Below are positions 15,844 to 24,354 of a stretch of 64,000 nucleotides of DNA, one piece after another. This DNA comes from Candidatus Allofournierella merdavium. Lineage in GTDB: Bacteria; Bacillota; Clostridia; Oscillospirales; Ruminococcaceae. Each line of letters opens with the position of its first letter. Position 1 is the first letter of the stretch. The stretch is taken from the NCBI GenBank assembly GCA_019118765.1, contig DWYI01000056.1, positions 1-64,000 on the forward strand. Direction: 5' to 3'. Position numbers and translations under genes: made by a program. The notes beneath the pieces were generated by a model that saw nothing but the letters and a program-made list of their open reading frames with translations, was not told the origin of the DNA and did no database searches.

Positions 15844-17111
15844 TCCTTTTCCACCTCGATGCCCGCGCCCAGCTGTTGCAGCACGGCAAAAAATCCCGGC
15901 CAGCTTTTCGCCACCGCCTGCGCGCCGGAAATGCGGGCGGTGTAGCCGGCGGCCAGCGCCGCCACCGACAGGGCCATCACCGCCCGGTGATCGTTGTGGC
16001 CGTACAGAAGGCCCGGCAGCACCAGCGGCCCGCCCTCCACCGTGACGGTGTTCTCGTCGCTCTGCAGCTTGCCGCCGAACTTTTTCAGCTCCTCCTCCAT
16101 GGCGGCGATGCGGTCGCTCTCCTTGAGGCGCAGCCGCCCGGCGTTGCGGATGACCGTCTGCCCTTCGCAGAACAGGCCCAGCACCATCAGGATGGGGCCC
16201 AGGTCCGGGCAGTCGGCCAGGTCGATGTCCGCCGCGCGCAGCTCGCTCTTTTCAAAGGTGACCGCGTCGCCCGCGCGGGTGAACTTCGCGCCGCAGCGAT
16301 CCAGGATGTCCAGGATGGCCCCGTCGCCCTGGGCGGAATTTTCCTTCAGGCCCCGCACGGTCACCCCGCCCAGAACGGCCCCCAGCACCGCCAGGAAGGC
16401 GGCCTGGCTGTAGTCGCCTTCCACGGTGTAGCCCCGGTTGTGGTAGCGCTGGCCGCCGGGGATGAAGAGGGTGTTCTCCCGCTCGTCGTCCCAGTCGGCC
16501 CGGATGCCGAAGTCGTGCAGCACGTCCAGGGTCAGCTGCACATAGCTGCGGCTCTCGAAGGGAGGCACGATCTCCAGGCGGCTGGCCTTGTGGAGCAGGG
16601 GCAAAGCGTAGAGCAGGCCGGTGATGAACTGGCTGGACACATCCCCCCGCACCCGGTAGTCGCCGGGGGCAAGGCGGCCCCGGATGACCAGGCCCTTGTC
16701 GCTCTGGGAGAACAGCAGCCCCTGGGCGGCGAAGATGTCCCGGTAGACGTCCATGGGCCGCTGGAACAGCCGCCCCCGGCCGGTGAACTCCACCTGCTGC
16801 CCGGTGAGGCTGAGCACCGGCACCAGAAAGCGCAGGGTGCTGCCGCTCTCGCCGCAGTCCACCGGGGCCAGGATGGTGGCAAAGCCGCCCCGGCCCTCGA
16901 TGTCGGCGTACTGTTCGGTGAGTTTGACCCTGGCCCCGAAGCCCCGCACCGCCGCCAGGGTGGCGGCGATGTCCTGGCTGGGGTCCAGGTTGTAGATGCG
17001 GGACAGGCCCTTCGCCAGCCCCGCCGCCAGCACCGCCCGGTGGGCGATGCTCTTGGAGGGGGGCACGGTCACCGCGCCCCCGATGGGGCCGGGATGGATG
17101 GTTGCCAGCAT
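15840..17111 (-). CDS. aroA: 3-phosphoshikimate 1-carboxyvinyltransferase (EPSP synthase)
   Basis: Transfers enolpyruvyl from PEP to shikimate-3-phosphate. The 423-residue length fits the family. Motifs: PPSKSIAHRA (17-26, S3P binding), the region SGSTLRFLVPVL, RGDVSSQFITGLLYALP, and the C-terminal LRLKESDRIAAMEEEL and GHNDHRAVMA. ATG at 17111 follows the GT2 stop by 27 bases. It is separated from the other aro genes only by four GT2 genes. Confidence 0.96.
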   Translation of the reverse strand: MLATIHPGPIGGAVTVPPSKSIAHRAVLAAGLAKGLSRIYNLDPSQDIAATLAAVRGFGARVKLTEQYADIEGRGGFATILAPVDCGESGSTLRFLVPVLSLTGQQVEFTGRGRLFQRPMDVYRDIFAAQGLLFSQSDKGLVIRGRLAPGDYRVRGDVSSQFITGLLYALPLLHKASRLEIVPPFESRSYVQLTLDVLHDFGIRADWDDERENTLFIPGGQRYHNRGYTVEGDYSQAAFLAVLGAVLGGVTVRGLKENSAQGDGAILDILDRCGAKFTRAGDAVTFEKSELRAADIDLADCPDLGPILMVLGLFCEGQTVIRNAGRLRLKESDRIAAMEEELKKFGGKLQSDENTVTVEGGPLVLPGLLYGHNDHRAVMALSVAALAAGYTARISGAQAVAKSWPGFFAVLQQLGAGIEVEKE

Positions 17112-17138
17112 GGTATCAGCTTCCTTTTTTGTGTGAGT

Positions 17139-18245
17139 TCATTCCTTGAAGGCGGGGGGCTCCTGCCAGCCGGGCAGCAGTAGTTTGAACAGCAGCCGGA
17201 ACCGGAAAAACCAGGCGCTGCGGCGGATGTCCCAGTCGTAGAAGCGGCGGATGAAGGCCGCGCTGCCCAGCCGGAAGGGCAGGTAGTAGGGCACAAAGAC
17301 GCGCTGGCGGCGGCAGAAGTCCAGCATGGTGCGGGTGACGGGGGTGTCCCAGTCCCGCCGGGCCAGCGGCTCGCCCAGCCGGTCGGCGCTCCACATCCCG
17401 AAGGCCAGGCTGCGCAGGTAGATGCGCACGGTGCAGGCCGCGGCAAAGGGCTCGCCCGCCAGCAGGTCGGGGGCGACCCGCAGCTTCTCCTCATACTCCG
17501 CCCGCAGCCGGGCGCAGTAGTCCGGTTCGGGCGGGTCGGGCTCGTCCGAACCGGTTTGGGGCGTGGCGGTCATGGAGACCGGGTTGTTGTAGTAGTGGTA
17601 CAGCGGGTTTTGGATGTGGGCCAGCGGGAAGTTCTCGCCGGGATACACCCGCTCCAGAAACTCCGCCATGAATTTCCGGTCTTCACCGGTGGCCCCGGCG
17701 TAGCCGATGGAGCAGTCGAAGGAAAGGCCGTGGCGGCGCAGGGTGTCCAGCGGGAACAGCTTGTTCCACACCGCCACGAACACCAGCGTGTAGTCCGACG
17801 CCGGCTCCTGGGCGGCGCGGCTGGTGCGCTCCCACTGCAGCGGCGCATCCTTCTGCCGGGCAAAGAGGGCAGGGTCCCGGGTGTACTCCCACCAGACCAG
17901 GGCGTCGGGGGCCTCGGCCTGCACCCGCGCCGCGTATTCCAGCGCCCGGGGCGCCAGCTCGTCGTCGGCGTCCAGAAAGAGCACATACCGGCCCCGGGCG
18001 GCCTGCAGCCCGGCGTTGCGGGCGCTGGACACCCCGCCGTTGGCCTTGTGGATCACCCGGGCGGCGGCAAAGCCGGCGGCGAATTGGTCGCACAGCGCGC
18101 CGCTGTCGTCGGGGGAGCCGTCGTCCACCAGGATGCACTCGAAATCCCCGAAGGTCTGGCCGCGGACGCTGTCAAGGCAGGCGGGCAGCCGTTCGGCGGC
18201 GTTGTAGACCGGCACCACGACCGAGATGAGGGGGGCTTTTTCCAT
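17139..18245 (-). CDS. Family 2 glycosyltransferase, copy 1 of 4
   Basis: A 368-residue GT-A-fold glycosyltransferase. The N-terminal domain shows ISVVVPVYNAAERLPACLDS, the nucleotide-sugar site ECILVDDGSPDDSG, NGGVSSARNAGL and the metal-binding DADDE. The C-terminal half carries the features shared by all four copies: GEDRKFMAEF, LYHYYNNP, LRSLAFGMWSADRLGEPL and VPYYLPFRLG. No membrane anchor. Start at the ATG with AAAGGAG upstream; an in-frame upstream extension overlaps the neighbouring gene and is rejected. Likely builds a surface or capsular polysaccharide. Acceptor unknown. Confidence 0.88.
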   Translation of the reverse strand: MEKAPLISVVVPVYNAAERLPACLDSVRGQTFGDFECILVDDGSPDDSGALCDQFAAGFAAARVIHKANGGVSSARNAGLQAARGRYVLFLDADDELAPRALEYAARVQAEAPDALVWWEYTRDPALFARQKDAPLQWERTSRAAQEPASDYTLVFVAVWNKLFPLDTLRRHGLSFDCSIGYAGATGEDRKFMAEFLERVYPGENFPLAHIQNPLYHYYNNPVSMTATPQTGSDEPDPPEPDYCARLRAEYEEKLRVAPDLLAGEPFAAACTVRIYLRSLAFGMWSADRLGEPLARRDWDTPVTRTMLDFCRRQRVFVPYYLPFRLGSAAFIRRFYDWDIRRSAWFFRFRLLFKLLLPGWQEPPAFKE

Positions 18246-18258
18246 GGAAAAACTCCTT

Positions 18259-19377
18259 TCACGCCTGCTGCCAGCGCTTGCCGCCGCAGGCAAAGAGGAT
18301 GTAGTAGGTGAGGGTGTACAGCCGCCGGTAAAGGACGACCCGACCGCTTTCCTCCGATTCGTAGCAGCGGGCGATGAGGCTTTTCAGCCGCAGCCGGAAC
18401 AGCAGGTAGTAGGGGGTGAAAAAGCGGTGGCGGCGCAGAAGGTCCAGCAGTTCGGGAACAGGGCCGTCGGAGAAGAAGTTCGCCGGCAGCGCTTCGCCCA
18501 GCTGCCCCGCCGCCCACACCGCGAAGGCGAATCGCCGCAGATAGGTACGCAGCTGGGGGGCCAGGTCTGCCTCGGTCATGCCCTGCCAGCCGTTCATGGC
18601 GGCGCGGGTCTCAGCGTATTCCGCCGTCAGCCGACGGGCATAATCGCGGTATTCCTCCGGCTCCCATTCCACCTTGCCCCGGCGGTCGCCCCGGGTTTTT
18701 CGGTTGGTGACGCTCTCAGGATTCACGCGCCAGTAGTAGAGCGGGGCTTCCAGCTGACAGACCTGTGCTCCGGGGCGGGCGGTGAAGAGCGCATCCAGGT
18801 ATTCTCCCACGAACATATAATCCTCCGCCCGGGCGAGGGCGGGGTCAAAGCGCACGCCCGCGCTTTTCAGCAGTGCCGCTTCAAACAGCTTGTTGCAGCT
18901 GGAATGCCCGTCCACCGTGGTGGCGTACACCCGCCGCTGGGCGGCGGTGTAGAAGGTCTCGGCGACGGGACCGGCAAAGTCCGCCGCGGGCAGCTCCGCC
19001 TCGCTGCGGGTCATCCGCCAGCAGATGAGATCGCCGGGCCGACGCTCCGCAGCTTCCAGCGCCAGCCGGAACGCGCAGGGGGCGAGGGCGTCGTCTGCGT
19101 CGCAGAACAGGACATACCTGCCCCGGGCGGCCTCCAGCCCGGCGTTGCGCGCCGCGGAGACGCCTCCGTTCTCTTTGTGGATGACGGTGAAGCGGGGATC
19201 TTCGGCGGCGAATTTGTCGCAAAGCCCACCGCTTTCGTCGGGACTGCCGTCGTCCACGAGGATGCACTCCCAGCGGTCGAAGGTCTGGGCACGGATGGAG
19301 GCGGCGCAGACGGGCAGATACTGCCCGGCACGGTACACCGGCACCACGATGCTGAGGATAGGAACTGCTTTTTCCAT
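18259..19377 (-). CDS. Family 2 glycosyltransferase, copy 2 of 4
   Basis: A 372-residue paralogue of its neighbours. Same N-terminal GT-A motifs (LSIVVPVYRAGQYLPVCAAS, VDDGSPDESGG, NGGVSAARNAGL, FCDADD), central AEDYMFVGEYLDALF, then LRRFAFAVWAAGQLGEALP and FTPYYLLFRLRL. The more basic C-terminus (RVVLYRRLYTLTYY) could touch the membrane. It follows copy 3 by only 4 bases, so expression is coupled. The differing acceptor halves suggest the four enzymes act on different linkages of one glycan. Confidence 0.87.
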   Translation of the reverse strand: MEKAVPILSIVVPVYRAGQYLPVCAASIRAQTFDRWECILVDDGSPDESGGLCDKFAAEDPRFTVIHKENGGVSAARNAGLEAARGRYVLFCDADDALAPCAFRLALEAAERRPGDLICWRMTRSEAELPAADFAGPVAETFYTAAQRRVYATTVDGHSSCNKLFEAALLKSAGVRFDPALARAEDYMFVGEYLDALFTARPGAQVCQLEAPLYYWRVNPESVTNRKTRGDRRGKVEWEPEEYRDYARRLTAEYAETRAAMNGWQGMTEADLAPQLRTYLRRFAFAVWAAGQLGEALPANFFSDGPVPELLDLLRRHRFFTPYYLLFRLRLKSLIARCYESEESGRVVLYRRLYTLTYYILFACGGKRWQQA

Positions 19378-19381
19378 GGCG

Positions 19382-20473
19382 TTACAACCTGTTCCAGCGG
19401 CGGCCCAGCAGCAGGTCCCCGATCAGGAAGACCTTCCAGTACAGCCGCTTGGATTCGCTTTCGTCGGATTGATACACCGCCGCGATCAGGCCCTTCCAGC
19501 CCAGGCGCAGCGGCCAGTAGTAGGCGCAGTAAAGCCGGTAGCGCCCCATGGCGGCCACCAGGTCGCCCACGGCGCCGCCGCCCCAGAAGCCCCGGGGCAG
19601 CGCCTCGCCCAGCTGCCGCGCCGCCCACACCGCAAAGGCGAACCGGCGGGCGTACTGGTGGGCCATATACAGCCGCTCTTTGGGGGTGTAGCCCTCCCAG
19701 CCGCCCATGGAGGCCAGCAGGCCGGCGTACTCGTCCATCAGCCGGGCGGCGTAGCCCCGGCTGGCCTCAGGGTCCCAGTCGATGGCGTGGGCGGCGACCT
19801 TTTGGCTGCTGGCCCGGCCCGCGCCGTTGTCGGCGTAGACCACATACAGATGCAGCTCGTACTGCCGCACCGCCGCGCCGGGGCGCAGGGCGAAGAAGGC
19901 GTCCAGATACCGGAAGCAGAAGTCCTGATCCTCCCCCCGGGCCAGGGCCGGGTCAAAGGCCACGCCGCCCTCCCGGATGACGGCGGCGCTGAACAGCTTG
20001 ATGGTCACGTTGCTGCCGAAGTTGCCGGCCATGTAGGCCTGCTTCTGGGCGGCGGTGTAGCTGCGGGGGTCCCCGGCGGCGGCCGGGTCGTCGGGGGCGT
20101 CCCGGTCGCTGCGCATGTGAAAGCCGATCAGGTCGCCGGGCCACTGGGCGCGGCGGGCGGCCAGCCACTCCAGGGCGAAGGGCTCCAGCGCGTCGTCGCC
20201 GTCCAGAAACAAAAGGTCTTCCGCCCGGGCGGCGCGGATGCCGGCGTTCCGGGCGCTGGACACCCCGCCGTTCGCCTGGTGCAGCACCACGAAGCGGGGG
20301 TCTTTGGCGGCGTAGGCGTCGCACACCCCGCCGGTGCCGTCGGCGGAGCCGTCGTCCACCACCACGCACTCCCAGTCGGGCAGGGTCTGGGCCAGCAGGC
20401 TGTCCAGGCAGCGGGGAAGGAGATGTTCCAGGTTGTAAGCGGGCACGATCACCGAAAAGCGCGGCGTCGGCAT
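19382..20473 (-). CDS. Family 2 glycosyltransferase, copy 3 of 4
   Basis: A 363-residue GT2 enzyme with FSVIVPAYNLEHLLPRCLDS, ECVVVDDGSADGTGG, NGGVSSARNAGI and FLDGDD; the metal motif reads DGDD instead of the DADD of its paralogues. Shared C-terminal block ARRFAFAVWAARQLGEALP and YCAYYWPLRLG. Start placed at the ATG 20473 (MPTPRFSV); the 22 extra upstream codons overlap the neighbouring gene. Part of the four-gene GT array within the aro block. Confidence 0.87.
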   Translation of the reverse strand: MPTPRFSVIVPAYNLEHLLPRCLDSLLAQTLPDWECVVVDDGSADGTGGVCDAYAAKDPRFVVLHQANGGVSSARNAGIRAARAEDLLFLDGDDALEPFALEWLAARRAQWPGDLIGFHMRSDRDAPDDPAAAGDPRSYTAAQKQAYMAGNFGSNVTIKLFSAAVIREGGVAFDPALARGEDQDFCFRYLDAFFALRPGAAVRQYELHLYVVYADNGAGRASSQKVAAHAIDWDPEASRGYAARLMDEYAGLLASMGGWEGYTPKERLYMAHQYARRFAFAVWAARQLGEALPRGFWGGGAVGDLVAAMGRYRLYCAYYWPLRLGWKGLIAAVYQSDESESKRLYWKVFLIGDLLLGRRWNRL

Positions 20474-20495
20474 GGCGCGGGGCCCCCTTTGTGTG

Positions 20496-21590
20496 TTATT
20501 TCTTCCAGCCGCGGAAGAACAGGCGATGGGTCGCCTCATAGAACCGCCAGTAGTTGATGTGGTGGCTCTCGTCCCAGGCGTAAAGCCGGGCGCAAAGCCC
20601 CGCCAGCCCCAGCCGGAAGGGCAGGTAGTAGACCGAGAAGACCTTCTGCTCCTTCGTCAGGTCCAGCAGGCGGCGGATCTCCGGGCGGCGGAAAAAGCCC
20701 CTGGGCAGAGGCTCCTTCAGCTGCCGGGCGCTCCAGACGCCGAAGGCGAAGCACCGCAGATAGTGGCGCAGATAGTCCTGCAGGGCCTTTTCCTGCCCCA
20801 GGTCGCACATGGAGGGAAAGGTGGACGCCATGTCCGCCAGGAGCACCTCGCAGTAACGAGGTTCCGGCGGGGGCAGGGCGACAGAGTCGGCGGACCTGGC
20901 CCGGGCCGCCTGCTTCATGAGGGAGTTTTCGTTCTCCTGGGCGTAATAGTACAGGGGCGCGCCGATCACCAGCAGGGGAAGGTCCCGCCCGCCCCGGTCC
21001 AGGGCACAGTAGCGGGTCACAAAATCGTGATCCTCGCCGATGAGGGCGCCGCGGCCCATGGCGGTGTCGAACCGCAGGCCGTGGGCACGGATGCGCTCCA
21101 GCGAATAGGTCTGGGTGTAAACGTTGGCGAACAGGGCGCTGTTCCAGCTCATAGCGCGGAGGGTGGACCGGGTCACCGGACGGGGGGCGGACAGGGAGGC
21201 GGCAAAGGCCTCCGGGTCCATGGTCAGGCCCCAGAGGACCATGGCCTCCGGCTCCTGCTCCAGCAGCCCCATCGCCAGTTCCAGCAGGTCGGGGGCGACG
21301 GCGTCGTCTGCGTCCGCAAAGACCAGAACGTTTGCCCGGGCGGCGTCCATGCCCGCGTTGCGGGCGCTGGACACCCCGCCGTTTTCCTTGTGGATGACCC
21401 GGAAGCGGGGGTCCTTCGAGGCGTAGCCGTCGCAGATGGAGCCGCTGTCATCGGCGGAGCCGTCGTCCACCAGGATGCACTCCCAGCGGGGATAGGTCTG
21501 GGCGGCGATGCTGTCCAGGCAGCGGGCGAGCCAGCGCCCGGCGTTGTAGACCGGCACCACCACGCTCACCGCGGGCAAATTGTGATCCAT
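20496..21590 (-). CDS. Family 2 glycosyltransferase, copy 4 of 4
   Basis: A 364-residue GT2 enzyme and the first of the array to be transcribed, 25 bases after aroF. Motifs: VSVVVPVYNAGRWLARCLDS, ECILVDDGSADDSGS, NGGVSSARNAGM, FADADDA, central GEDHDFVTRYCALD and LYYYAQEN, then LRCFAFGVWSARQLKEPLP and FSVYYLPFRLG. High similarity of motif order to copies 1-3 points to tandem duplication followed by divergence of the acceptor half. Confidence 0.88.
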   Translation of the reverse strand: MDHNLPAVSVVVPVYNAGRWLARCLDSIAAQTYPRWECILVDDGSADDSGSICDGYASKDPRFRVIHKENGGVSSARNAGMDAARANVLVFADADDAVAPDLLELAMGLLEQEPEAMVLWGLTMDPEAFAASLSAPRPVTRSTLRAMSWNSALFANVYTQTYSLERIRAHGLRFDTAMGRGALIGEDHDFVTRYCALDRGGRDLPLLVIGAPLYYYAQENENSLMKQAARARSADSVALPPPEPRYCEVLLADMASTFPSMCDLGQEKALQDYLRHYLRCFAFGVWSARQLKEPLPRGFFRRPEIRRLLDLTKEQKVFSVYYLPFRLGLAGLCARLYAWDESHHINYWRFYEATHRLFFRGWKK

Positions 21591-21615
21591 AAGCCGCTCC
21601 TTCCTGCCGGGGATG

Positions 21616-22632
21616 TTATATATCCCGGCCTACCACATGGGCGATGGCCCGGCACTTGTCCACCACCTGACGGAACTTCTCGGGCTTTAAGGTCTGGGCG
21701 CCGTCGCTCCAGGCGTGCTCGGGGTCGGTGTGCACCTCGATGATGAGGCCGTCCGCCCCGGCGGCCACGGCGGCCAGGCTCATGGCCTCCACATAGCGCC
21801 AGTTGCCGGTGGCGTGGCTGGGGTCGATGACGATGGGCAGGTGGGTCTTCTCCTTGATGATGGGGATGACCGACAGGTCCAGCGTGTTGCGGGTGTAGGG
21901 CTCGAAGGTGCGGATGCCCCGCTCGCAGAAGATCACGTTCTCGTTGCCGCCGGCCATGATGTACTCGGCGCTCATGATCCACTCCTCGATGGTGTTGGCC
22001 AGGCCCCGCTTGAGCAGCACCGGCTTTTTCATCTTGCCCACCGCCTTCAGCAGCTGGAAGTTCTGCATGTTCCGCGCGCCGATCTGCACCAGGTCCACAT
22101 ACTCCTCGAACTCGTCGATCTTGTCCTCGCTCATCAGTTCGCTCACGATGGGCAGGCCGGTGGCCTCCCGGGCCTTCACCAGGTCCAGGATGCCCTCGGT
22201 GCCGAGGCCCTGGAAGGCGTAGGGCGAGGTGCGGGGCTTGTAGGCGCCGCCCCGCAGCATCCGGCCGCCGGCGGCCTTCACCGCTTTGGCGATGTCCACC
22301 ACCTGCTGCTCGCACTCCACGCTGCAGGGCCCGCCGATGACCACCACGTTTTCCTGGCCACCCACCTTTACCCCCGCCACATCCACGATGGTGTCGGCGG
22401 CGTGGAACAGCCGGTTGGCCTTCTTGTAGGGGGCGGACACCCGGGTGACGCTCTCCACCCAGGGGTTCGCGGCCACCACCTTTTCGTTGATCTTGGTGGT
22501 GTCGCCCACCAGGCCGAACACGTTGTAGTCGGTGCCCCGGATGAGGGTGACCTCAAGGCCCTGGGCCTCGAACTCGGAAATGATTTTTTGCAGCTCCGCC
22601 TGGGGCGTGCCTTTTTTGGTGGAAATGATCAT
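21616..22632 (-). CDS. aroF: DAHP synthase (3-deoxy-7-phosphoheptulonate synthase), type I-beta
   Basis: First step of the shikimate pathway: PEP plus erythrose-4-phosphate to DAHP. The 338-residue protein has an N-terminal ferredoxin-like (ACT-related) domain (1-70) typical of the Firmicute/Thermotoga I-beta type, then a TIM barrel with GGPCSVE (metal/PEP site), RGGAYKPRTSPYAFQG, QIGARNMQNF, LLKRGL and DPSHATG. The N-terminal domain in this type mediates feedback inhibition by Tyr/Phe or related compounds. Located in the middle of the aro block. Confidence 0.96.
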   Translation of the reverse strand: MIISTKKGTPQAELQKIISEFEAQGLEVTLIRGTDYNVFGLVGDTTKINEKVVAANPWVESVTRVSAPYKKANRLFHAADTIVDVAGVKVGGQENVVVIGGPCSVECEQQVVDIAKAVKAAGGRMLRGGAYKPRTSPYAFQGLGTEGILDLVKAREATGLPIVSELMSEDKIDEFEEYVDLVQIGARNMQNFQLLKAVGKMKKPVLLKRGLANTIEEWIMSAEYIMAGGNENVIFCERGIRTFEPYTRNTLDLSVIPIIKEKTHLPIVIDPSHATGNWRYVEAMSLAAVAAGADGLIIEVHTDPEHAWSDGAQTLKPEKFRQVVDKCRAIAHVVGRDI

Positions 22633-22675
22633 GTGTTGTTCTCTCCCTTATCGCGATGTCCCTTTGATGGTTCGC

Positions 22676-23110
22676 TTATTGTTCGCTGCCGCCGGCCAGC
22701 CAGCGCACGGCGTTCAGATAGCCGGCGAGGCCCTGGCCGATGAAGTGGGCCTGGCAGGCCATGCCGGCGTAGCTGACCTTGCGGAACTCCTCCCGCTGGT
22801 TGATGTCGGTGATGTGCACCTCGGCGGCGGGCAGCGCCACCGCCTTCAGCGCGTCCAGGATGGCGATGCTGGTGTGGGTGTAGGCACCCGGGTTCAGCAC
22901 GATGCCGTCGCAGTCCAGCCGCGCGGCCTGGATGGCGTCCACCAGGTCCCCCTCGTGGTTGGACTGGTAAAACCGCACCTGCACCCCCAGCGCGTCGCAC
23001 TCCTTTTGAATGAGGGCCACAAGGCCGTCGTAGTCCACGGTGCCGTAGAGACCCGGCTCCCGCACCCCCAACAGATTGAGGTTGGGGCCGTTAAGAACCA
23101 AAATACGCAT
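22676..23110 (-). CDS. aroQ: Type II 3-dehydroquinate dehydratase
   Basis: Dehydrates 3-dehydroquinate to 3-dehydroshikimate in the dodecameric type II form. The 144-residue length is typical. Motifs: LNGPNLNLLG (6-15), the catalytic Tyr in GLYGT, Arg/His context NHEGDLVDAIQ, LNPGAYTHTSIAI and VHITDINQREEFR. The start overlaps the 3' end of the aroE-aroK fusion by 20 bp, so translation is coupled. Confidence 0.96.
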   Translation of the reverse strand: MRILVLNGPNLNLLGVREPGLYGTVDYDGLVALIQKECDALGVQVRFYQSNHEGDLVDAIQAARLDCDGIVLNPGAYTHTSIAILDALKAVALPAAEVHITDINQREEFRKVSYAGMACQAHFIGQGLAGYLNAVRWLAGGSEQ

Positions 23111-24341
23111 GCAATGCCTCCTGTGCGGCCTGGGCCGCCCGTCGAAATACATCGCCGTCGTTGGCGATGCGGATGTCCGCCGCCGCCTGATACAGCGGGC
23201 GGCGTTTCCGCTCCATGGCGGCCAGGGCCTCCCGGTCGGTGGAGAGGGGCCGCCCGCCCCCGGTGCAGAGCAGTTCCAGCGGCCGGTCGATGAACACCAC
23301 CGGCCCGTTCTGGCGCAGGGCGGCCACGTTTTCGCCCCGCAGCACCACGCCGCCGCCGCAGGAGAGCACCTGCCCGCCCTCCTTGGCAAAGCGGGCGGTC
23401 ACCTGCTGTTCCAGGTCCCGGAAGCCCGCTTCGCCTCCCTCGGCGAAGATGTCCGGGATGCTTTTGTCCGCCGCCTTGGCGATCTCGGCGTCCAGGTCCA
23501 CGAAGGTCTTGCCCAGGGCTTTGGCCAGCATCCGGCCGATGGTGGTCTTGCCGCAGCTGGGCATGCCGATGAGGCTGATGTTGGCCCGGTCGGCGAAGAT
23601 GGCCTTTGCCAGCGGGGCGATGCGCTCCGTCTGAGGCTCGGTGCCGGTGAAGAGGGCGGCGGCGTACACCGCCTGGGCCACCAGCATTTCCAGCCCCCCG
23701 GCGGCCTTGGCCCCCGCCGCCCGCCCGGCCTGCACCAGCCGGGTGGAGAAGGGGTTGTACACCGCGTCCAGCACCGCCTCGAGGCCGGGCATTTTTGTCA
23801 CGTCCAGCGCCAGCGCCTCGTTGTTCGGGTACATGCCGGCGGGGGAGGTGTTCACCACCACCTGCGCGCCGCAGGAAAGGGCCTCGGCGTAGGACACGCG
23901 CCCGGCGCCGGGGGTGCGGCTGGCGTAGAGCACTTCGGCCGCGCCGCCCGCCTTTGCCACGGCGGTGACGGTTTTGCTGGTGCCGCCGGTGCCTAAGATC
24001 AGCACCCGCCGGCCGGCGAACTGCACCCCGTGGGCTGCCGCCAGAAAGGCAAAGCCGTCAAAGTCGGTGTTGTAGCCGTGGAGCGTCCCGCCCTGGTTCA
24101 CCACCGTGTTCACCGCGCCGATGGCCCTGGCCTTGTCGTCCAGCACGGCGCAGTAGGGGATGACCAGCTGCTTGTAGGGGATGGTGACGTTGATGGCCTT
24201 GAAGGGCCGCTTTTCCATGAATTCCCGGGCATCGGCCTCGGTGGGCAGCTCGGTGAGCCGGTAGTCGCAGGGATACAGCTGCTCGTGGATGAGCTTGGAG
24301 TAGCTGTGTTTGAGGGTGGCGCCGATGAGTCCGTACTCCAT
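23091..24341 (-). CDS. aroE-aroK: Bifunctional shikimate dehydrogenase-shikimate kinase fusion
   Basis: A 416-residue fusion of two consecutive pathway enzymes. Residues 1-250 are AroE: NVTIPYK (51-57, catalytic Lys57), NTDFDGF and the NADP-binding GTGGTSKTV. Residues about 252-416 are AroK: P-loop GMPSCGKTT (about 257-265), FVDLDAEI (shikimate-binding Asp), GEAGFRDLE and the GGG motif LSCGGGVV, then RPLSTD of the lid. Together it reduces 3-dehydroshikimate and phosphorylates shikimate. The ATG at 24341 lies 13 bases after aroC. AroE-AroK fusions occur in some Clostridia, but separate genes are far more usual. Confidence 0.94.
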   Translation of the reverse strand: MEYGLIGATLKHSYSKLIHEQLYPCDYRLTELPTEADAREFMEKRPFKAINVTIPYKQLVIPYCAVLDDKARAIGAVNTVVNQGGTLHGYNTDFDGFAFLAAAHGVQFAGRRVLILGTGGTSKTVTAVAKAGGAAEVLYASRTPGAGRVSYAEALSCGAQVVVNTSPAGMYPNNEALALDVTKMPGLEAVLDAVYNPFSTRLVQAGRAAGAKAAGGLEMLVAQAVYAAALFTGTEPQTERIAPLAKAIFADRANISLIGMPSCGKTTIGRMLAKALGKTFVDLDAEIAKAADKSIPDIFAEGGEAGFRDLEQQVTARFAKEGGQVLSCGGGVVLRGENVAALRQNGPVVFIDRPLELLCTGGGRPLSTDREALAAMERKRRPLYQAAADIRIANDGDVFRRAAQAAQEALHAYFGS

Positions 24342-24354
24342 CTTTCGCGCCCCC

